Assembly: GCF_963966145.1 (NCBI RefSeq)
Contig: NC_091048.1
Span: 17,174,001 to 17,238,000, forward strand
Origin: Tenebrio molitor
Lineage: Eukaryota; Arthropoda; Insecta; Coleoptera; Tenebrionidae
DNA: 64,000 nt
Reading direction: 5' to 3'
This document shows positions 14,272-26,873 of the stretch, one piece after another. The position numbers and the translations under genes are program-made. Each line of letters starts with the position of its first letter. Position 1 is the stretch's first letter. Under the pieces are notes generated by a model. It saw only the letters and a list, made by a program, of their open reading frames with translations, was not told the DNA's origin and made no database searches.

Positions 14272-14857
14272 CAGGGTGTTCTTGAAGTTGACGCGTTCCT
14301 TGTAACACGAGGTACTACACATTACTCTTAAGAATTTTAGCCTAAATCTTCTTAGTAAAATGTTTGTATTAACGGAGATAATTGATTGTATATTTTTATT
14401 GTTTTCTAAAATTTTAAGTCCGGTCCTGTCCATTTCTCCGCTGTACTAGATTAATAACTAACCTGGCCCAGAATGGTGTCTTTCCGGAAATCGCTTTGTA
14501 ATACTCTCTGGACGCTGCAGATGCATTCTGATATCGTGATAACATTTCCCATGCATTTGCAACATATCTGTGAGCTCATTATTTTCCTAATAATAAAGCC
14601 ATTTCGACTAACTAGATGACAACTCTGACAGTAGTTTTGATTAACGTCCATGCTCATTTGATTTTTTTTTGTCAATTCCAATTTCTAACAAATCAGCGCA
14701 AATTTGAGCAGGACCGGTTTCAAAAATTTCAAAAAAACTAACTTATTGTATCTTCATTGCCGTACACAATTTACTAAGGTGATTTTGGCTAAAATTCTTT
14801 AGAACAACGCATACTATCACATGTTAAAAGGAACGCCTCAACTTCGAAAACACCCTG
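14272..14857. mobile_element. TIR element CAGGGTGTTC, TA duplication, 586 bp
   Basis: The left end CAGGGTGTTCTTGAAGTTGA is mirrored on the right (TCAACTTCGAAAACACCCTG) with TA on both sides. The similarity between the arms continues inward in patches (the GTCCGGTCCTG / CAGGACCGG pair at 14418 and 14709), so the arms are about 150 bp. The centre has a minus-strand open frame (14681-14451) with paired CxxC motifs of unknown meaning. Confidence 0.75.
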
Positions 14858-17800
14858 TATAATTCCCCAATTTTGGAATTTGTTTATGATTATTCATTTT
14901 ATTCTCTTTTAATCACCTACTCAAATATGCATAATTTTACGATGATTTTGTCGTATTAATTACTATAAGCTGTAAGGGCATTAATGGAACATTTAATATG
15001 TACAAGTAAGTTAAAGATTTAAACTTTTTGTGTTAATTGCTAAAATTCGTACATTTTTTGTTTGATAAAATGTTATTTGCATTATGAAAAATTGAATGTA
15101 AAACAATATATCGGTCATGGTGCACTAGAATGTTAAACAAATTTTTTAAAGTAGTATTGTATTACAGGTATGCCCACAAAAATGCAAATTAAATTAATAA
15201 AATTTTAAATGCTTTTTAACATTTACTATGCTGACGTCATCAGAGATTTTATCATTAAATTAAATATCATCATTCAAGATTAACTAACACACCATTCCAT
15301 GTTATTCAAATCTACCGAAACGTTGATTTTTTATTTTACACAAAATTCTGTATCTTTATCTTTAACTAAGTATTCGCTTCTTCTTGCGACTTGAATATAA
15401 AGCATTCTTCGGATCTTATTAACTAGTCTCCATCACAAGAACAGCGCATAAAAAGAGACTACAGAAATTAAGACTTGTTCCTAGTGTCTCAAAGTATATT
15501 GCCTCGGTCTTCAGCATTTAAATTAACATCATGTGAAGAAAGAATTGAAACAAAAACTACTTTTATGTAATCTTGCAAGCAATGATCTTAACTTTCACTA
15601 AAGTTTCCTCAATAAACTGACCTTTTACACTGCACTTTTTGTTATTTACGATTCAAATGTCGAGCATTTTTGAGTGTACTATCAAGTTAAGGCAATTTAT
15701 TTCTTATTAATAACCACATTTCTGCAAGTATGTTTATAAACCAGACGTTTACATTTTTAAATGAAAAATGTTAAGGTTAACGTGTTGCTCAAAATATTTT
15801 ATCAGCAATTTTATCAGTCATTAGTGAACGAAAGTAAACGTTTTTCACCAAAAAAGCTAAAACGATAGAGAACGATTCCAATTCTGACTTGACATTAAAA
15901 TGGTAGTCGTTGTGGATATTCGAGATCCTGAAATAGGAATCACGCAAACTGATCATATTTATACTTCATTTGATCCAATTGTGACGCAAGTTCACAGACG
16001 GTGGAAATCCGTTCCGTGCAACATAATTTAAATTATGTTCCGGAACATAATTTAAAAATAATATCTGTTAATAGCAAAAAAAAAAGAAATAAATGCGCAT
16101 CATTAGTGTCATTTCAAAAGATCGATCAAATGAAACGAGGAAATGTCACCAGACATTTTCCAATAAAAAAAATAGCAGCAAATCTTTCTACGTTTAATAA
16201 AATGCTGAAACGAACGGCAGGGATCAAGGACTAGCCTAGGAGCTCCAAATATATAGTAAATATCAATTTTGTCGAAGATAATGGGATTGTAATTTCTTAA
16301 ATAACGCATTAATTTTTATTGTTTTAATAAATTTTGATAACTATAATAAATCCGGGTTCCTCGTGCCTTTACGACGAAATTAAGATAGGGGAAGATTGTC
16401 AAAAACAAATACAGTTTTATTTGTTTACAACACCCTATTATGAACTACTTACACGCCGTACTGAATGAACTTTACTTTTTATACTTTTCTTAAATTTCTA
16501 ATAAGTACGTAGGTGTCCGTATGCGTTTTGTTATCATCTTTTTAGAAATCAAAACAATTCACTCTATAACTCAACCATTTAGTGAGATATGGCAGTACTG
16601 TGACTGTATGACCTTTGAACCATTATTGGAATCATTCAGATGCAACTTATTAATTTTATTCACTGTTGAAGAGTTAGTCAGTGTGGCATCTGACAATGAG
16701 TTGCCCATATGAGGCATACGCATAACCTCTTCTTCTTAATATCTTAATTAGACTGAAGTGAAACCCAACAGTATGAGTGTAGGTATATCGTGTAGGTATA
16801 TCGTATTGAAGTGTTTCCTGTTATTAGTTAAAAATATTCATTTATTTCTCCTTTTGGTTTTGTGCTGATTTTTAAGGCCAACTGGTATAAACCATAAATA
16901 AATGTCAATTGCGAGCTAGCACAATTTTAGCAAACAAACTCCATTGTTACATTATGTATATTTGAAGGACAGCAGACAAAACTAAAATGCAGACGGTTTT
17001 TTACTTTTACGACAGCCGTTTGCGCTTCAAGCCGGAAGAGCTGAAACAAGAGAAATGCAACTTTTTGAAAAAGTCTCAAAACCGTTGCTAGGCGATAATC
17101 CCCTTCGGAAGAGCGAACCAGCAGTAGACATGGCGACGCCTACCGACGCCCCGTCGACGACCCAGATTGTGCAAATCAAACAGTTCCGGTAATTAAACAA
17201 AACGGGAAACGGTCTGCGGTTACCTTATCCGGAAGAACACGAAAAACATAGTACACCGAGTAGCAAAATAACACGGCCGTCGATAAACAACTAATGGCAT
17301 TTTGACATAATTAATCAGTATCATAGAGGCGTCCGTTACTCGCAGCTTTCTAAAACTGTAGATTACATCTCGCTGTGAATAAGGAAATGTTACAGTACTA
17401 GATGTCGTAGTGTGTAATTTCGAATTGAACACGCCATTCGACGCATAAAGGATGGAGTTGATACATACGAGTACGACCCGACTCGATTTAAATTATAATA
17501 CTTAATACAGTTAGGTAACGTGGGCACGATGGCGGATTCTCTTGAGGAATATTGTTCTATTACCGCCGATTCTCTTTATAATTTTATTATGTCGTGTCAA
17601 TTACCGCCGCCATAAAACGATCGTTTCCATCGATAAGTGGATTAACGCGTCAGGACGCGCGGTTGAAGAACTACGGCTGTGAATTAAACAGAATTTTTTG
17701 TGTTGATAGCCAGCATCCGGTGATACATAATCACTTTATCTCTCACAACTTGGATCAACAGCTGCACTAGTTCCATTCAATTTTATTTTGTTTACAGAGT

Positions 17801-19853
17801 ACGGAGACAAATGAAACGGTTCGCTTTACACTTTCCTTAAAATATTAAAAAACCGCGATCATTTTTTACTATTTTCCACCGTGTTACTTTAGTAGGTCAT
17901 TGTCTATTGTTCAAGGTGTTTTCATCTAAATATCGGCGCAAAACTGCGACCTTTTTAATCTCGATATGGAGTTTAAAGCGGATTGATTCGACTGTGGCTT
18001 CTGTACAAGATAATCGTTGAAATGAGTGATTCACAATAAATTACGTAAATTGAATCAGAAAAATGAAAGTCAACACTTTTCCCGTCTGCGCCACACAATT
18101 AGAGTAATAATAATAAAATCATAATGATTACGATTGTTAATTGTTATTCAGTAGAAACCGCTTATTTGACCAATTATCCAAGTAATTGTCTACGCAATTA
18201 GTTAATTGGTGTTTACAATTCCACCTGATATTAGCATTTATAAAGTAATAGTAGAGTAAATTGTGACAATTTTGTTAACACAGATCGACTTTGCTCGACT
18301 TAATGACGCCTTCCTCCAGGTCACAAAACCTCCGTTTCCTTTTGCATTCTTCCAAGTGATTAATAAGTAAATCAGCTGCAACAAATTAACCTAAAATTGA
18401 TTTTACAGTTCCTTGAATTTATGAATACAGTTAAGGAACTGGATTAGACTCAGAAAATGGCATTTTATTTAAAGAAGTATAGCTATTCCAGTGTTTAAAC
18501 GGGGATGAGGAAGTCATGCGATGTGACAAGTGCTTTGTCACATATCTAAAAATATTTGAATTGTTTGAGAGGCACAACTGGCCCCAAATAGTTGTAGGAA
18601 TTCGTCCGAGTCAAAATAGTTTGAAATATTTCGTTTGAAATAATCTATAAATTTAGATCTTGACTAGTTTTCATTGAAAACGAAAAGAAAGAATAAATGG
18701 CTTCCAAATTATTGCTGATGTGAGTCATTAATCTGTCACTAAACTAGAGATCTTCACTACTGATTCTAGTAAATATGTACCACCTTGTTCCATATGGTGC
18801 TGCGGTACCGGTGGCATTCTAAAAATAAAAGTGAAACAAAACAAATGAGATCAAATTGTGTATCTTAGTAATCCGGCCATAAAAACAAAAAATGTTTCAA
18901 TTCCAAACAAAAATGTCTCTTAAAAAGACAGTTTTTTCTAGCAGCTTCCTTTTTTTCTGGAAGACAAATTGCAGATTTTTGTTTATGTTCGTTATTTTAG
19001 GAAAGCTATGAAGTTTGAAATATTGTTGAAATCTAATAACCAAACACTTTTCAAACTTGTTTCGCTGTTCTCTTGCCAATACCGAGTTTTGAAAAGTGTA
19101 GTAAAAGTTGGCTAAGTTCATAAATCTTCATAAAGTCACTAATCAGCATCAATGCCTGTGTAATAATTCCTGCAATGAGGATTGAAAAGCAGTAACACAT
19201 ACTCCAATATTCATTTGTGTTTATGACAGCAATGATTGTTTAAGCATATTCTTCGACAGTGCTGCAAAATTTATGAGTAACGTACCTATATCTTCTCCAA
19301 AGAGTCTGATAATGGCTACGATTTTGTAGGCACTTGAAAGAAAGATGTATTATTCTTTTTTAATGAAAAAATTATTCGTTGATAGATTCCATAGTTATTT
19401 ATTACTGATAGCTATGAAATTATTAAGTAATGAACTAGTGACAGTGGGACAAGTTCACAACCTACTCTTTTGTTCGACTCATTTAAAAGGCTATAAAATG
19501 AATAAATTGTAAAAACCAACATTGTAAATCATGAACAATTCAACACTTAAAACAAACCTACAAAAAAGTATTTCTGTAATACATACTATTCAATATTCTT
19601 AAAAACTATTTTGGATCTTCCGGACACTTCAATGAAAGTAGTCCAATCTAAAACTGATTTACTATGTTATTAAGGAAAGTTTTTTCTTTAAAATAGACAA
19701 TTAATTGTGTGCATATTTTTTTAATTTGCGCCACAATCTGCACAATTTCCTGTCACCTATTTAACCCATTTTGAATATTTGGGTAGGAGTCTGTTTGTGT
19801 ATTGGGTTTAATCAAACATTATTTTCCATTGCAACTAGGCCCTTTTCAAAGTA

Positions 19854-20492
19854 CTATTGCGAGCACGGAATTTCGGACAGACTTGAAATTTGACTGATAT
19901 AAGATGTGAAATGGGCTTTAGCTGCTAGACATATTAATAATCTCATTTTAATATCTACTATGTATTGTCATATCATTTTGACAAATTGCATTCATCAGTC
20001 CTGAAAAGTTGCAAGTTGTGATTTTCTGAAAACTGTCTTTTATTAAGGCCCGGTCGGAAATCCGCCCATTTCATTGGCTGATTCAAATAAAATGTTAAAT
20101 ATCATCCAATCAGATCGCTTGACATTATGTTAACTTTAACAACGACTTGACATCGCTTTATGCAACCGGGCCCTAAACTTAACTTTGGAAATCCATAACG
20201 AAAATGTAAAATAATTGTCATAATAATTAATTCTGACTGAACTTCAAAATAAACTGTCACCATTATGCACAATCATTTTACATTTTACTTATTGATTTCC
20301 AAAATTTAATAAAAAACTGTTCAGTTTTCGGAAAATCATATCTAAGCGCTTGCAATTGCAATTTGTCAAAATGACATGTGAAAATAGTACGTAGATGTTA
20401 AATAAGGTTATTAATACGTCTACCACCTAAAGCCCATTTCACATCTCACATCAGTCAAATTCAAGTCTGCCCGAAATTCCGTGCTCGCAATA
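19854..20492. mobile_element. MITE with arms of about 200 bp, TA duplication
   Basis: The left end CTATTGCGAGCACGGAATTT is matched by the right end AAATTCCGTGCTCGCAATAG and the pairing runs inward for about 200 bp per arm, including GCCCATTTCACATC and TTTGTCAAAATGACA segments. TA flanks both ends. The left arm is interrupted by a second element (about 20047-20173). The intact right arm shows what the left arm looked like before that insertion. Confidence 0.8.
20047..20173. mobile_element. Short nested element GGCCCGGT...ACCGGGCC
   Basis: About 127 bp, GC-rich at both ends (GGCCCGGT / ACCGGGCC), inserted at a TTAA inside the left arm of the surrounding MITE; a TTAA recurs a few bases after the right end. 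The uninterrupted opposite arm (about 20310) reads TTATTAAATTTTGGAAATC, supporting the insertion. TTAA targeting would fit a piggyBac-type element, but the right border is not exact. Confidence 0.5.
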
Positions 20493-20494
20493 GT

Positions 20495-20717
20495 ACGGTT
20501 GGCTTAAAAAAAAACGGGAACTGTCAGAAAAAGTTCTGTCAGATTTTATTAAATTTTTATAGTTTGATACGGCCTTTTAGAATTTAGGTTAAAAAATTGC
20601 ACTTATGTGTCAGAAATACTACCGTCAAACAGACACAAATTGACATAAATTGATAAATTAAATTTTCAGTTCACATTAGGTCAAATTTCATTTCCCGTTT
20701 TTTTTTGAAGCCAACTG
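20495..20717. mobile_element. MITE CGGTTGGCTT...AAGCCAACTG, TA duplication
   Basis: Inverted termini CGGTTGGCTTAAAAAAAAAC and GTTTTTTTTTGAAGCCAACTG, flanked by TA at 20493-20494 and 20718-20719. The left TA is also the right target duplication of the MITE at 19854-20492, so this element landed exactly in the TA bordering the other one. Confidence 0.75.
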
Positions 20718-20956
20718 TATCTAATTTTTAGCACCTCGATAATGCAAACTTGGATGAACTGAAGTGAATTTTCGTGTAACATTTCAAATATGTATGAACA
20801 AAATATCTTAAACATGGATTACGAGGAAAACGCTCGTGGTATGTTAACAAAATTATCACTGCATTCCAGTCTTTTGTGGTTTAACTGCGAGTTGCGGCTA
20901 CGTTATGAACTTGGTTCAAATCAAATGTCATAAGGGAATCCTTATGTGCCAACTAT

Positions 20957-21460
20957 CGCCTGATCAAGAATGACTGAATCTGTTGGTGACAATGAAAATT
21001 TGATTGATTTTGGTACCACTGTAAGCTAAACGCATTTCCGCTTGTCAGCTTTGACAGTGTTGACCATCAAATGTTAATTTTTGTAATAAAGTCCATTCAC
21101 GTTGGATTTTCCTTTTCAAGGTCAAATAATTTAATTTTTTGGCTCTGTAATTGTGTTTTGTAAATAGTGACATGCAGGTAAACACCGTTCACGTTAGATT
21201 GAGCATTGCTAAATCGCATTATGTTGATTAGCTGCATGTCACTATTTACAAAACATAATTACAGAGCCAAAAAATTAAATTATTTGACCTTGAAAAGAAA
21301 ATCCAACGTGAATGGACTTTAGTATAAACCTAACCGACATAACCGATTATTTTTTAATGTGTTCAGTTAAAACATCCGATCAGTGTCAATCACGAGACAA
21401 AAAAACATCAATATTTTTGTTTCATTGCCAACAGACTAAGTCATTGTTGATCACGCTGTA
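20957..21460. mobile_element. MITE, GTGATCAAGAATGACTG family (copy 2), interrupted
   Basis: Ends TGATCAAGAATGACTGAATC and AGTCATTGTTGATCACGCTG match the copy at 13523-13768. This copy is longer only because a 231-bp element (21089-21319) is inserted in it. Removing that insert restores the block TTTTTGTAATAGTATAAAC seen uninterrupted near 13604. Confidence 0.8.
21089..21319. mobile_element. Hairpin MITE with arms of about 93 bp, exact TA duplication
   Basis: The element starts AAGTCCATTCACGTTGGATT and ends AATCCAACGTGAATGGACTT. The two arms are almost perfect reverse complements over about 93 bp, with a centre of about 45 bp. The TA at 21087-21088 is repeated at 21320-21321, and the related copy near 13604 supplies the empty site with a single TA. 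High arm identity suggests a recent insertion. Confidence 0.88.
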
Positions 21461-24400
21461 TTTCACAAAATTTCTTTTATTTATATTTAAATGGTGCAAC
21501 TGAAAAAACGCCATTTAAAAATACATACATTATTACAATAAATAAAATTCATATTTTGTTACTTATATCATTCGTGTGTGTTAAAAGTGAAACGTTTAAT
21601 TAAATATTTTTGTGTCAACGCTTGCATAATCTAAAATGTAAAATTTACATAAAATATTTCGCATTCAAATAAATTAAATTCACTTTAAATTATTACATTT
21701 TGATTAACTTTTTAAGAATGCAGTGACACTTTGTTCTACTCCCATTTCTTATTATAAGATTAATATCGACAGCAAAAAACATTCTAGAATTATAAATCTA
21801 GGAAATATGTCAATCAAATCTAAATTTAAATGTCACTAAACCCCTTCACTGACATTTACAACTTTTTTTACAGAAAGTTAAATTTAAATCTGTTTTAATT
21901 CATCCGGGAAACAAGATATAAAAATGAGCAAAAGTCACAGTAGGAACTTGGTCATAACTTTGCAAGTAATTTTCTCTTCTAAAGCGTGAGAAAACAATTA
22001 CCATGCGAAATTCTCTGACAATTTCGCAAATCGTACAAAATGTTTGTTATCACACGAAAGTTAGATTTGTTTTAAACAATAACAGCAATGTTCCATTTCT
22101 TAAGTAACAGCTTGACTGTAATCCATCTGAATAAAATTACGTGCAAGTGTAAATTGGTTTAATACAAGATTAATGGGTGAGGAGAGAGTTTAAATAAAGG
22201 CTTTCAGTTTGTCCAGGATTTATAAATAATTTTACAAGTCATAATAGAGCGACAAAAGAAAGCGAAATCTGTGCGCACATTCATATTTAATTATCAAAAC
22301 AAAAATAATAAGTTCATGCAATGAGAGAAAAGCACGAAGCCTGGAAGACCACTCGCAGACAGACGTTTCAACACACCGAGTGACTCACAGTCTTTTAAAA
22401 CATGAAGCCAACACTTGCTCAAGACGGCATTGACCATTGTGTTGCCATAAGGAATAGTGCGCTCTTGCCATATAAGAAAGTTACCTGAGCAACTTACCTA
22501 AAATGACCAAACGGTTCTGTTTGCCAAAACTAGAATCGAAAAAAAGCTAAACGGATCTCACTGGTGCACTTTACCTCACAAACAGTTAGCATTGAGATCA
22601 AACGCGATAAAACGTAACCACATTTGAACATGCCACAAACTAAAACAAGGTTTGAGATAATGACGGCCGCACAAAGCCACGATGATTTAATGTAACCTTC
22701 TAAAGATTTTATTAAAGGTAGGAAATCACCGGGGCGATCGTTACTAACATGCAATTTATTTATTAGATTTTTCAGTGACAGCTTGACCTTTACGAAGTCT
22801 ACCGAGCTTCTCATGCAGATGAAATGGAAAAAATGTGTAAAATTCTAATGAAATTAGACGAGACGGAACGCTCGGAATTATAAATAAAAGCAAGGAAAAC
22901 GCACTGGGAATGTCCTCCAGGCCATCCGTCCAGAAATATCTATGTTGCAGATGCATCTGTTTTTTGTTGGCTTTGTTTCATTCCTTCTGAGAAATATCGT
23001 TGATGGGTGTACGCGAAATGCATAAGTGCTGGCAAAAACCACCACCAACGGTTTCAGTGGCTTTTACAAACATCCAACGCATTTTCAACGAGCAAAAAGC
23101 CTCTGGGCAGATTTATCCAACGCAATTTAGATTTTATCGGACTTCCTTATGGTCATTTATATTTACGATTAGCGATCAAACTGGGAAACGCAATTTATCT
23201 TTGTCCTGTGACGGTCCTCTGTCTTGAGTATCTAATAACTTTGGAACGGAGCACCTACCATGCCAAAATTGGCAATGTCTGCATGGCTCTTTGTTCCAGA
23301 AGCTGCATCCGTCGCTTTTTACCCAATTTGAGCTCGAATTCCGAGTGACGTTCAGGGATTTATTTCTGTCGACGATCGATTGAATACCTCTTGTTCTAAC
23401 AGCGCAGCATCGTAATTAATAGAACGCAACGATCCGCAATTAACAATCCAAATAAAAAGCGAACTTGCCAGTAAATGTCAAAAGCATGAAATGTTCAATT
23501 TGGCATTTTAACATGCTGCAACAAGGAAACAAGAGAAAGTGAATTGCAGGTGTACTTTTCATTCTGATACATCTCCCCAACAGTGTTACGAAGATTCGAA
23601 TTCTTTCGAATTAATTAAATTGATTAATTCAACAATTAAGTTGGGAACAATTAAAATTCCAGACACGTTGCACTCAATAATCACAAATTTTTCATCCGTT
23701 GCAACAGTTGGGTTCAAAATGCTTTAGTTACATAAGCACCATCTCTTTTTTTTTTAATTCGTCATAAACGGGTCTCTGTCGTATTAATTTAAAGTTTGTT
23801 TACCTGATCAAATCCTCCAGTTCGATCACGTACCGTGACGACGTAATTATTTTGAGCGTAAGGACACTGTCATCATAAAACTTATTACAGGCACTGTCCG
23901 TAATGACCTTAACGAGAAAATTATCATCGATCATCTACTTTTATTTTTAGATGAAATCGCTTTCGCTTTCCAAATCGTTTAAAGAGTGGGTATTTGATGC
24001 AATCTAGATAAGTGATACAGGTGAGTGCAATTGTATTCAACTAGAGAAGATTGTCTTTGTGTGTTGGCCAAGCAAAATATTTTGGAGATTTTACTGTTGC
24101 ATGAATAAGTGAATTCAATGACGTCTCAGCAGTTTAGAACCACCTTTCTAATTGTTATCCTTCATAAACTAATACAAGGCATGATTTTTTACGTTTGTGC
24201 TAATATTTTGATAAGTATTGTACTAATGATTGACATATGATAATTAATAATTTATCAGGTTGGTACACTTTCCTTGAAAACTATGATTTCAGAGGGTGAC
24301 GACCTGGAATAAATGTTGATATAAACTCTCCTACACAAAACACGTCACTCCTTGTAGTGGATATTTTATGCAAAATAGTGTAGTCTGAACTGTTATGTCA

Positions 24401-24628
24401 TAAATTAGCACCAATGTCATTAGTCATTCATTACAGATTTGTCTGCAAAAGTGAATTTTGTTAGTCAATTTAACTGAATATGATAGTGGATGGATTCATA
24501 ATTTCAAAATTCTTTTATTGTAACCTTTTTAATTATTTATAACGTGTAAATGTCAGCGTGTTACTGTACATCTGTTTTAATTTGACAGCACTGTCAAAGT
24601 AAAGGAGTGTGACGTGACATGAATAAAT

Positions 24629-24828
24629 ATATCGGTGTTCGTTTAAATTTTTCCTCAAAGTTGACGTTGAACGTTGAAGAGTCGATTGTGAATGCACCAT
24701 TCGTCAGTCTGCACACTAAAAACACAAACAACGCAAAAGTGAGGTTAGATTGAAACAGCTGATCCGTGATCTGCAGGTAATCCGTGTTGCGTTCACAATC
24801 GACGATAAATTCAAATGAACATCCGATA
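24629..24828. mobile_element. Short inverted-repeat element, family shared with 55.2 kb
   Basis: Imperfect inverted arms: CGGTGTTCGTTTAAATTT on the left against AATTCAAATGAACATCCG on the right, with AGTCGATTGTGAATGC against GTTCACAATCGAC further in. The segments ATTCACAATCGACTCTTCAA (reverse strand) and GCTGATCCGTGATC recur at 55.2-55.37 kb, showing a dispersed family. Confidence 0.6.
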
Positions 24829-25508
24829 TTTTAGTTTCAAAACCGAAAACGTTCAAAATGATTTTTGCAAAAAGCTTTTCAAATCACGCCTAACCTTAAT
24901 TCAGTGTCGCTATGGCTTTGACAAAAGTGTACTTTGTTATCAAACGTACGAAGATACAACTTTTCATTGACAATTTTTTAAAGAAAAATTTCCAAATCAA
25001 GTCGGTAAATATTATGGAGGGAAAGGTAAAAAGCACGATAAATTATTCAGTTAATTTAATCTAATTTTCCTTATTCGAGGTAGTGAGCAGTGAAAATAAT
25101 GTTTAATAACTATTTATTACATAGTTCATTTTTAAAAAACATTTCCTTTTAACGAGTGTAGGACTTTGAACCTTGTTAACAGAAACACATTTTACGTTTT
25201 AATTTTTTTAAATATAAATAAAAATTAATAAATATTGTTGAGTCGAAATATTATTATACATATTTTTAAACCAAGTTTTGTAAAAAAGTGTTTGTTTTCT
25301 GTGTGCTAAAATTAGCAGAATTAGGATTCTCTTAACTTAAACGTTATAATAACATTATTTAGGTGAAACAAGTTCTACAATTTTTCAATGAGCAAATACA
25401 ATTTCTTCGTTTTTCTATGTTTTATTTATTGCGGTTTCTTTGTTTTAAAGCATATTTCCCAGAGGTTACTTCGCATTGGTATACATTTTATAAAATATGA
25501 TAATTATA

Positions 25509-25959
25509 CCGTCGCGAGCAAAAAAAAACTGGTCGTCAAAATCATGATTTGACACAATGGAAAATCCTCCATTGTAAAACGGTCGTAAATATCATAACCT
25601 AAAGTTGACTCAAGTTGCAAAAAACCAATTGGGATTTGCAACAGCAATTTTATGGCATTAGTCTTTTGCAATTACTTTAAAACCGTACTTATATGGAAAA
25701 TATTCAATCCAAACTATAATTTTCTGGTCCCTTTGTGCCTTTATTTGGTTCAAAAATATTGAAAAAATGCTATTGCAAATCACAAGTGGTTTTTTGCAAC
25801 TTGAGTCGACTATATCATCATGTTGTATGACATTAATCAATTCCTTTTTTGACACTTTGTTGACATGGACATAATCAGGCAGGGATTTTTTTTTAATTTT
25901 TGACAATCTAACAAAATTTTGAAATGACATTGACAACCAGAATTTTTTGCTCGCGACAG
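25509..25959. mobile_element. TIR element CCGTCGCGAGC, TA duplication
   Basis: Left terminus CCGTCGCGAGCAAAAAAAAA and right terminus TTTTTTGCTCGCGACAG with TA on each side; 451 bp. Carries a second MITE (25604-25810) inside, so it is the older of the two. Confidence 0.75.
25604..25810. mobile_element. MITE GTTGACTCAAGTTGC (copy 1)
   Basis: About 207 bp with termini GTTGACTCAAGTTGCAAAAA and TTTTTTGCAACTTGAGTCGAC. It matches the element at 60631-60839 along its full length, including the internal ATGGAAAATATTCAATCCAA and TGCCTTTATTTGGTTCAAAA blocks. No coding capacity. Confidence 0.8.
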
Positions 25960-26009
25960 TACAAGGATGTATTTTTTAAATGTGCCGAAATTTACGAGGT
26001 TGTGGGACA

Positions 26010-26320
26010 ATGTACAATTGAAATTTTTTAATAAACAATTGTCAAAACGTTGTCATATGTTGGTATGAGCCAAACAGTGATTTTCATGATATACGATTTG
26101 TGGAGGTCATAGAACGTTGGAAAATTTCTGTCAATAAGATGTTCGAACGAGGCCTCCCTGAATATACTCGGAGGTTGCGGTTCGAATTTACAACTTGTAT
26201 AAATCTACCTGTCACGTTTGAGGATTGGCGCCAGAACAAAAACTTAAATTCAAAAATTCCGAGAAGCGCGCCTAGTAATTTTAGTTGATACCAACCAAAC
26301 GTCATTTTGACAATTCATAT
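26010..26320. repeat. Relative of the 35.3-kb TIR element
   Basis: The segment from about 26015 (TTTTTTAATAAACAATTGTC, then GTTGGTATGAGCCAAAC and GTGATTTTCATGATA) matches the reverse strand of 35600-35690 over about 90 bases. A weaker inverted copy of the same end (GATACCAACCAAACGTC) occurs near 26286. Probably a diverged or rearranged copy; the outer limits are uncertain. Confidence 0.5.
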
Positions 26321-26799
26321 CCATAAAGATTTTACTTTAATAATAATTTTTTAACATAAAGTAATTTTATTACATATTACTAATTCAATCTTCACATATC
26401 TGCATTTTAAATTTCATAAAAATCCGTTGTTTCACTCGCATTTTAAACTGGCCCACTCATGTCATAAAGAGCCCAATTTACACACGAACGAGTTGAGTAC
26501 AACGTTTTTTTGTTCAACGAGCCCCTTAAAGGCTCCAAATCGCTTAAAATCTTTAAAATTCGCTTGACGTTTCGTTTTGACAAGTTGTGACATTTATCAA
26601 AATCTGCCACATAAAGAGCCTAATTTACACATGAACTCGTTAAATAAACTAAATGATAAAAAAAAAAACTTTTCACCTACAAGAATTGCTTCAAAGTTAA
26701 AACCCTTAAAAACGTTTACTTTTTTTATTTTAAATGACAAACAAAATGGGAAGTACAACATAGCTAGAAAAAAGGGAATATTATATTATAACATAATTA

Positions 26800-26873
26800 C
26801 ATAAACATTTTTGTTTTATAATACAAAAATTTCCGATAATATTGCGGAATCTGGAAAAGTGCCCCGAATGCTT
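26800..26873 (+). repeat. Dispersed direct repeat (copy 1 of 2)
   Basis: About 75 bases ending CGGAATCTGGAAAAGTGCCC CGAATGCTT recur with few changes at 30652-30727 in the same orientation (AAAATTTCCGATAATATTGC against AAAATTTCCGATAATAATGC). Nature unknown; probably a fragment of a mobile element. Confidence 0.65.

Noticed and set aside
23007..23348. Plus-strand frame of 113 codons
   Set aside because: No ATG-initiated conserved domain, overlaps another frame, no splice context that I could support.
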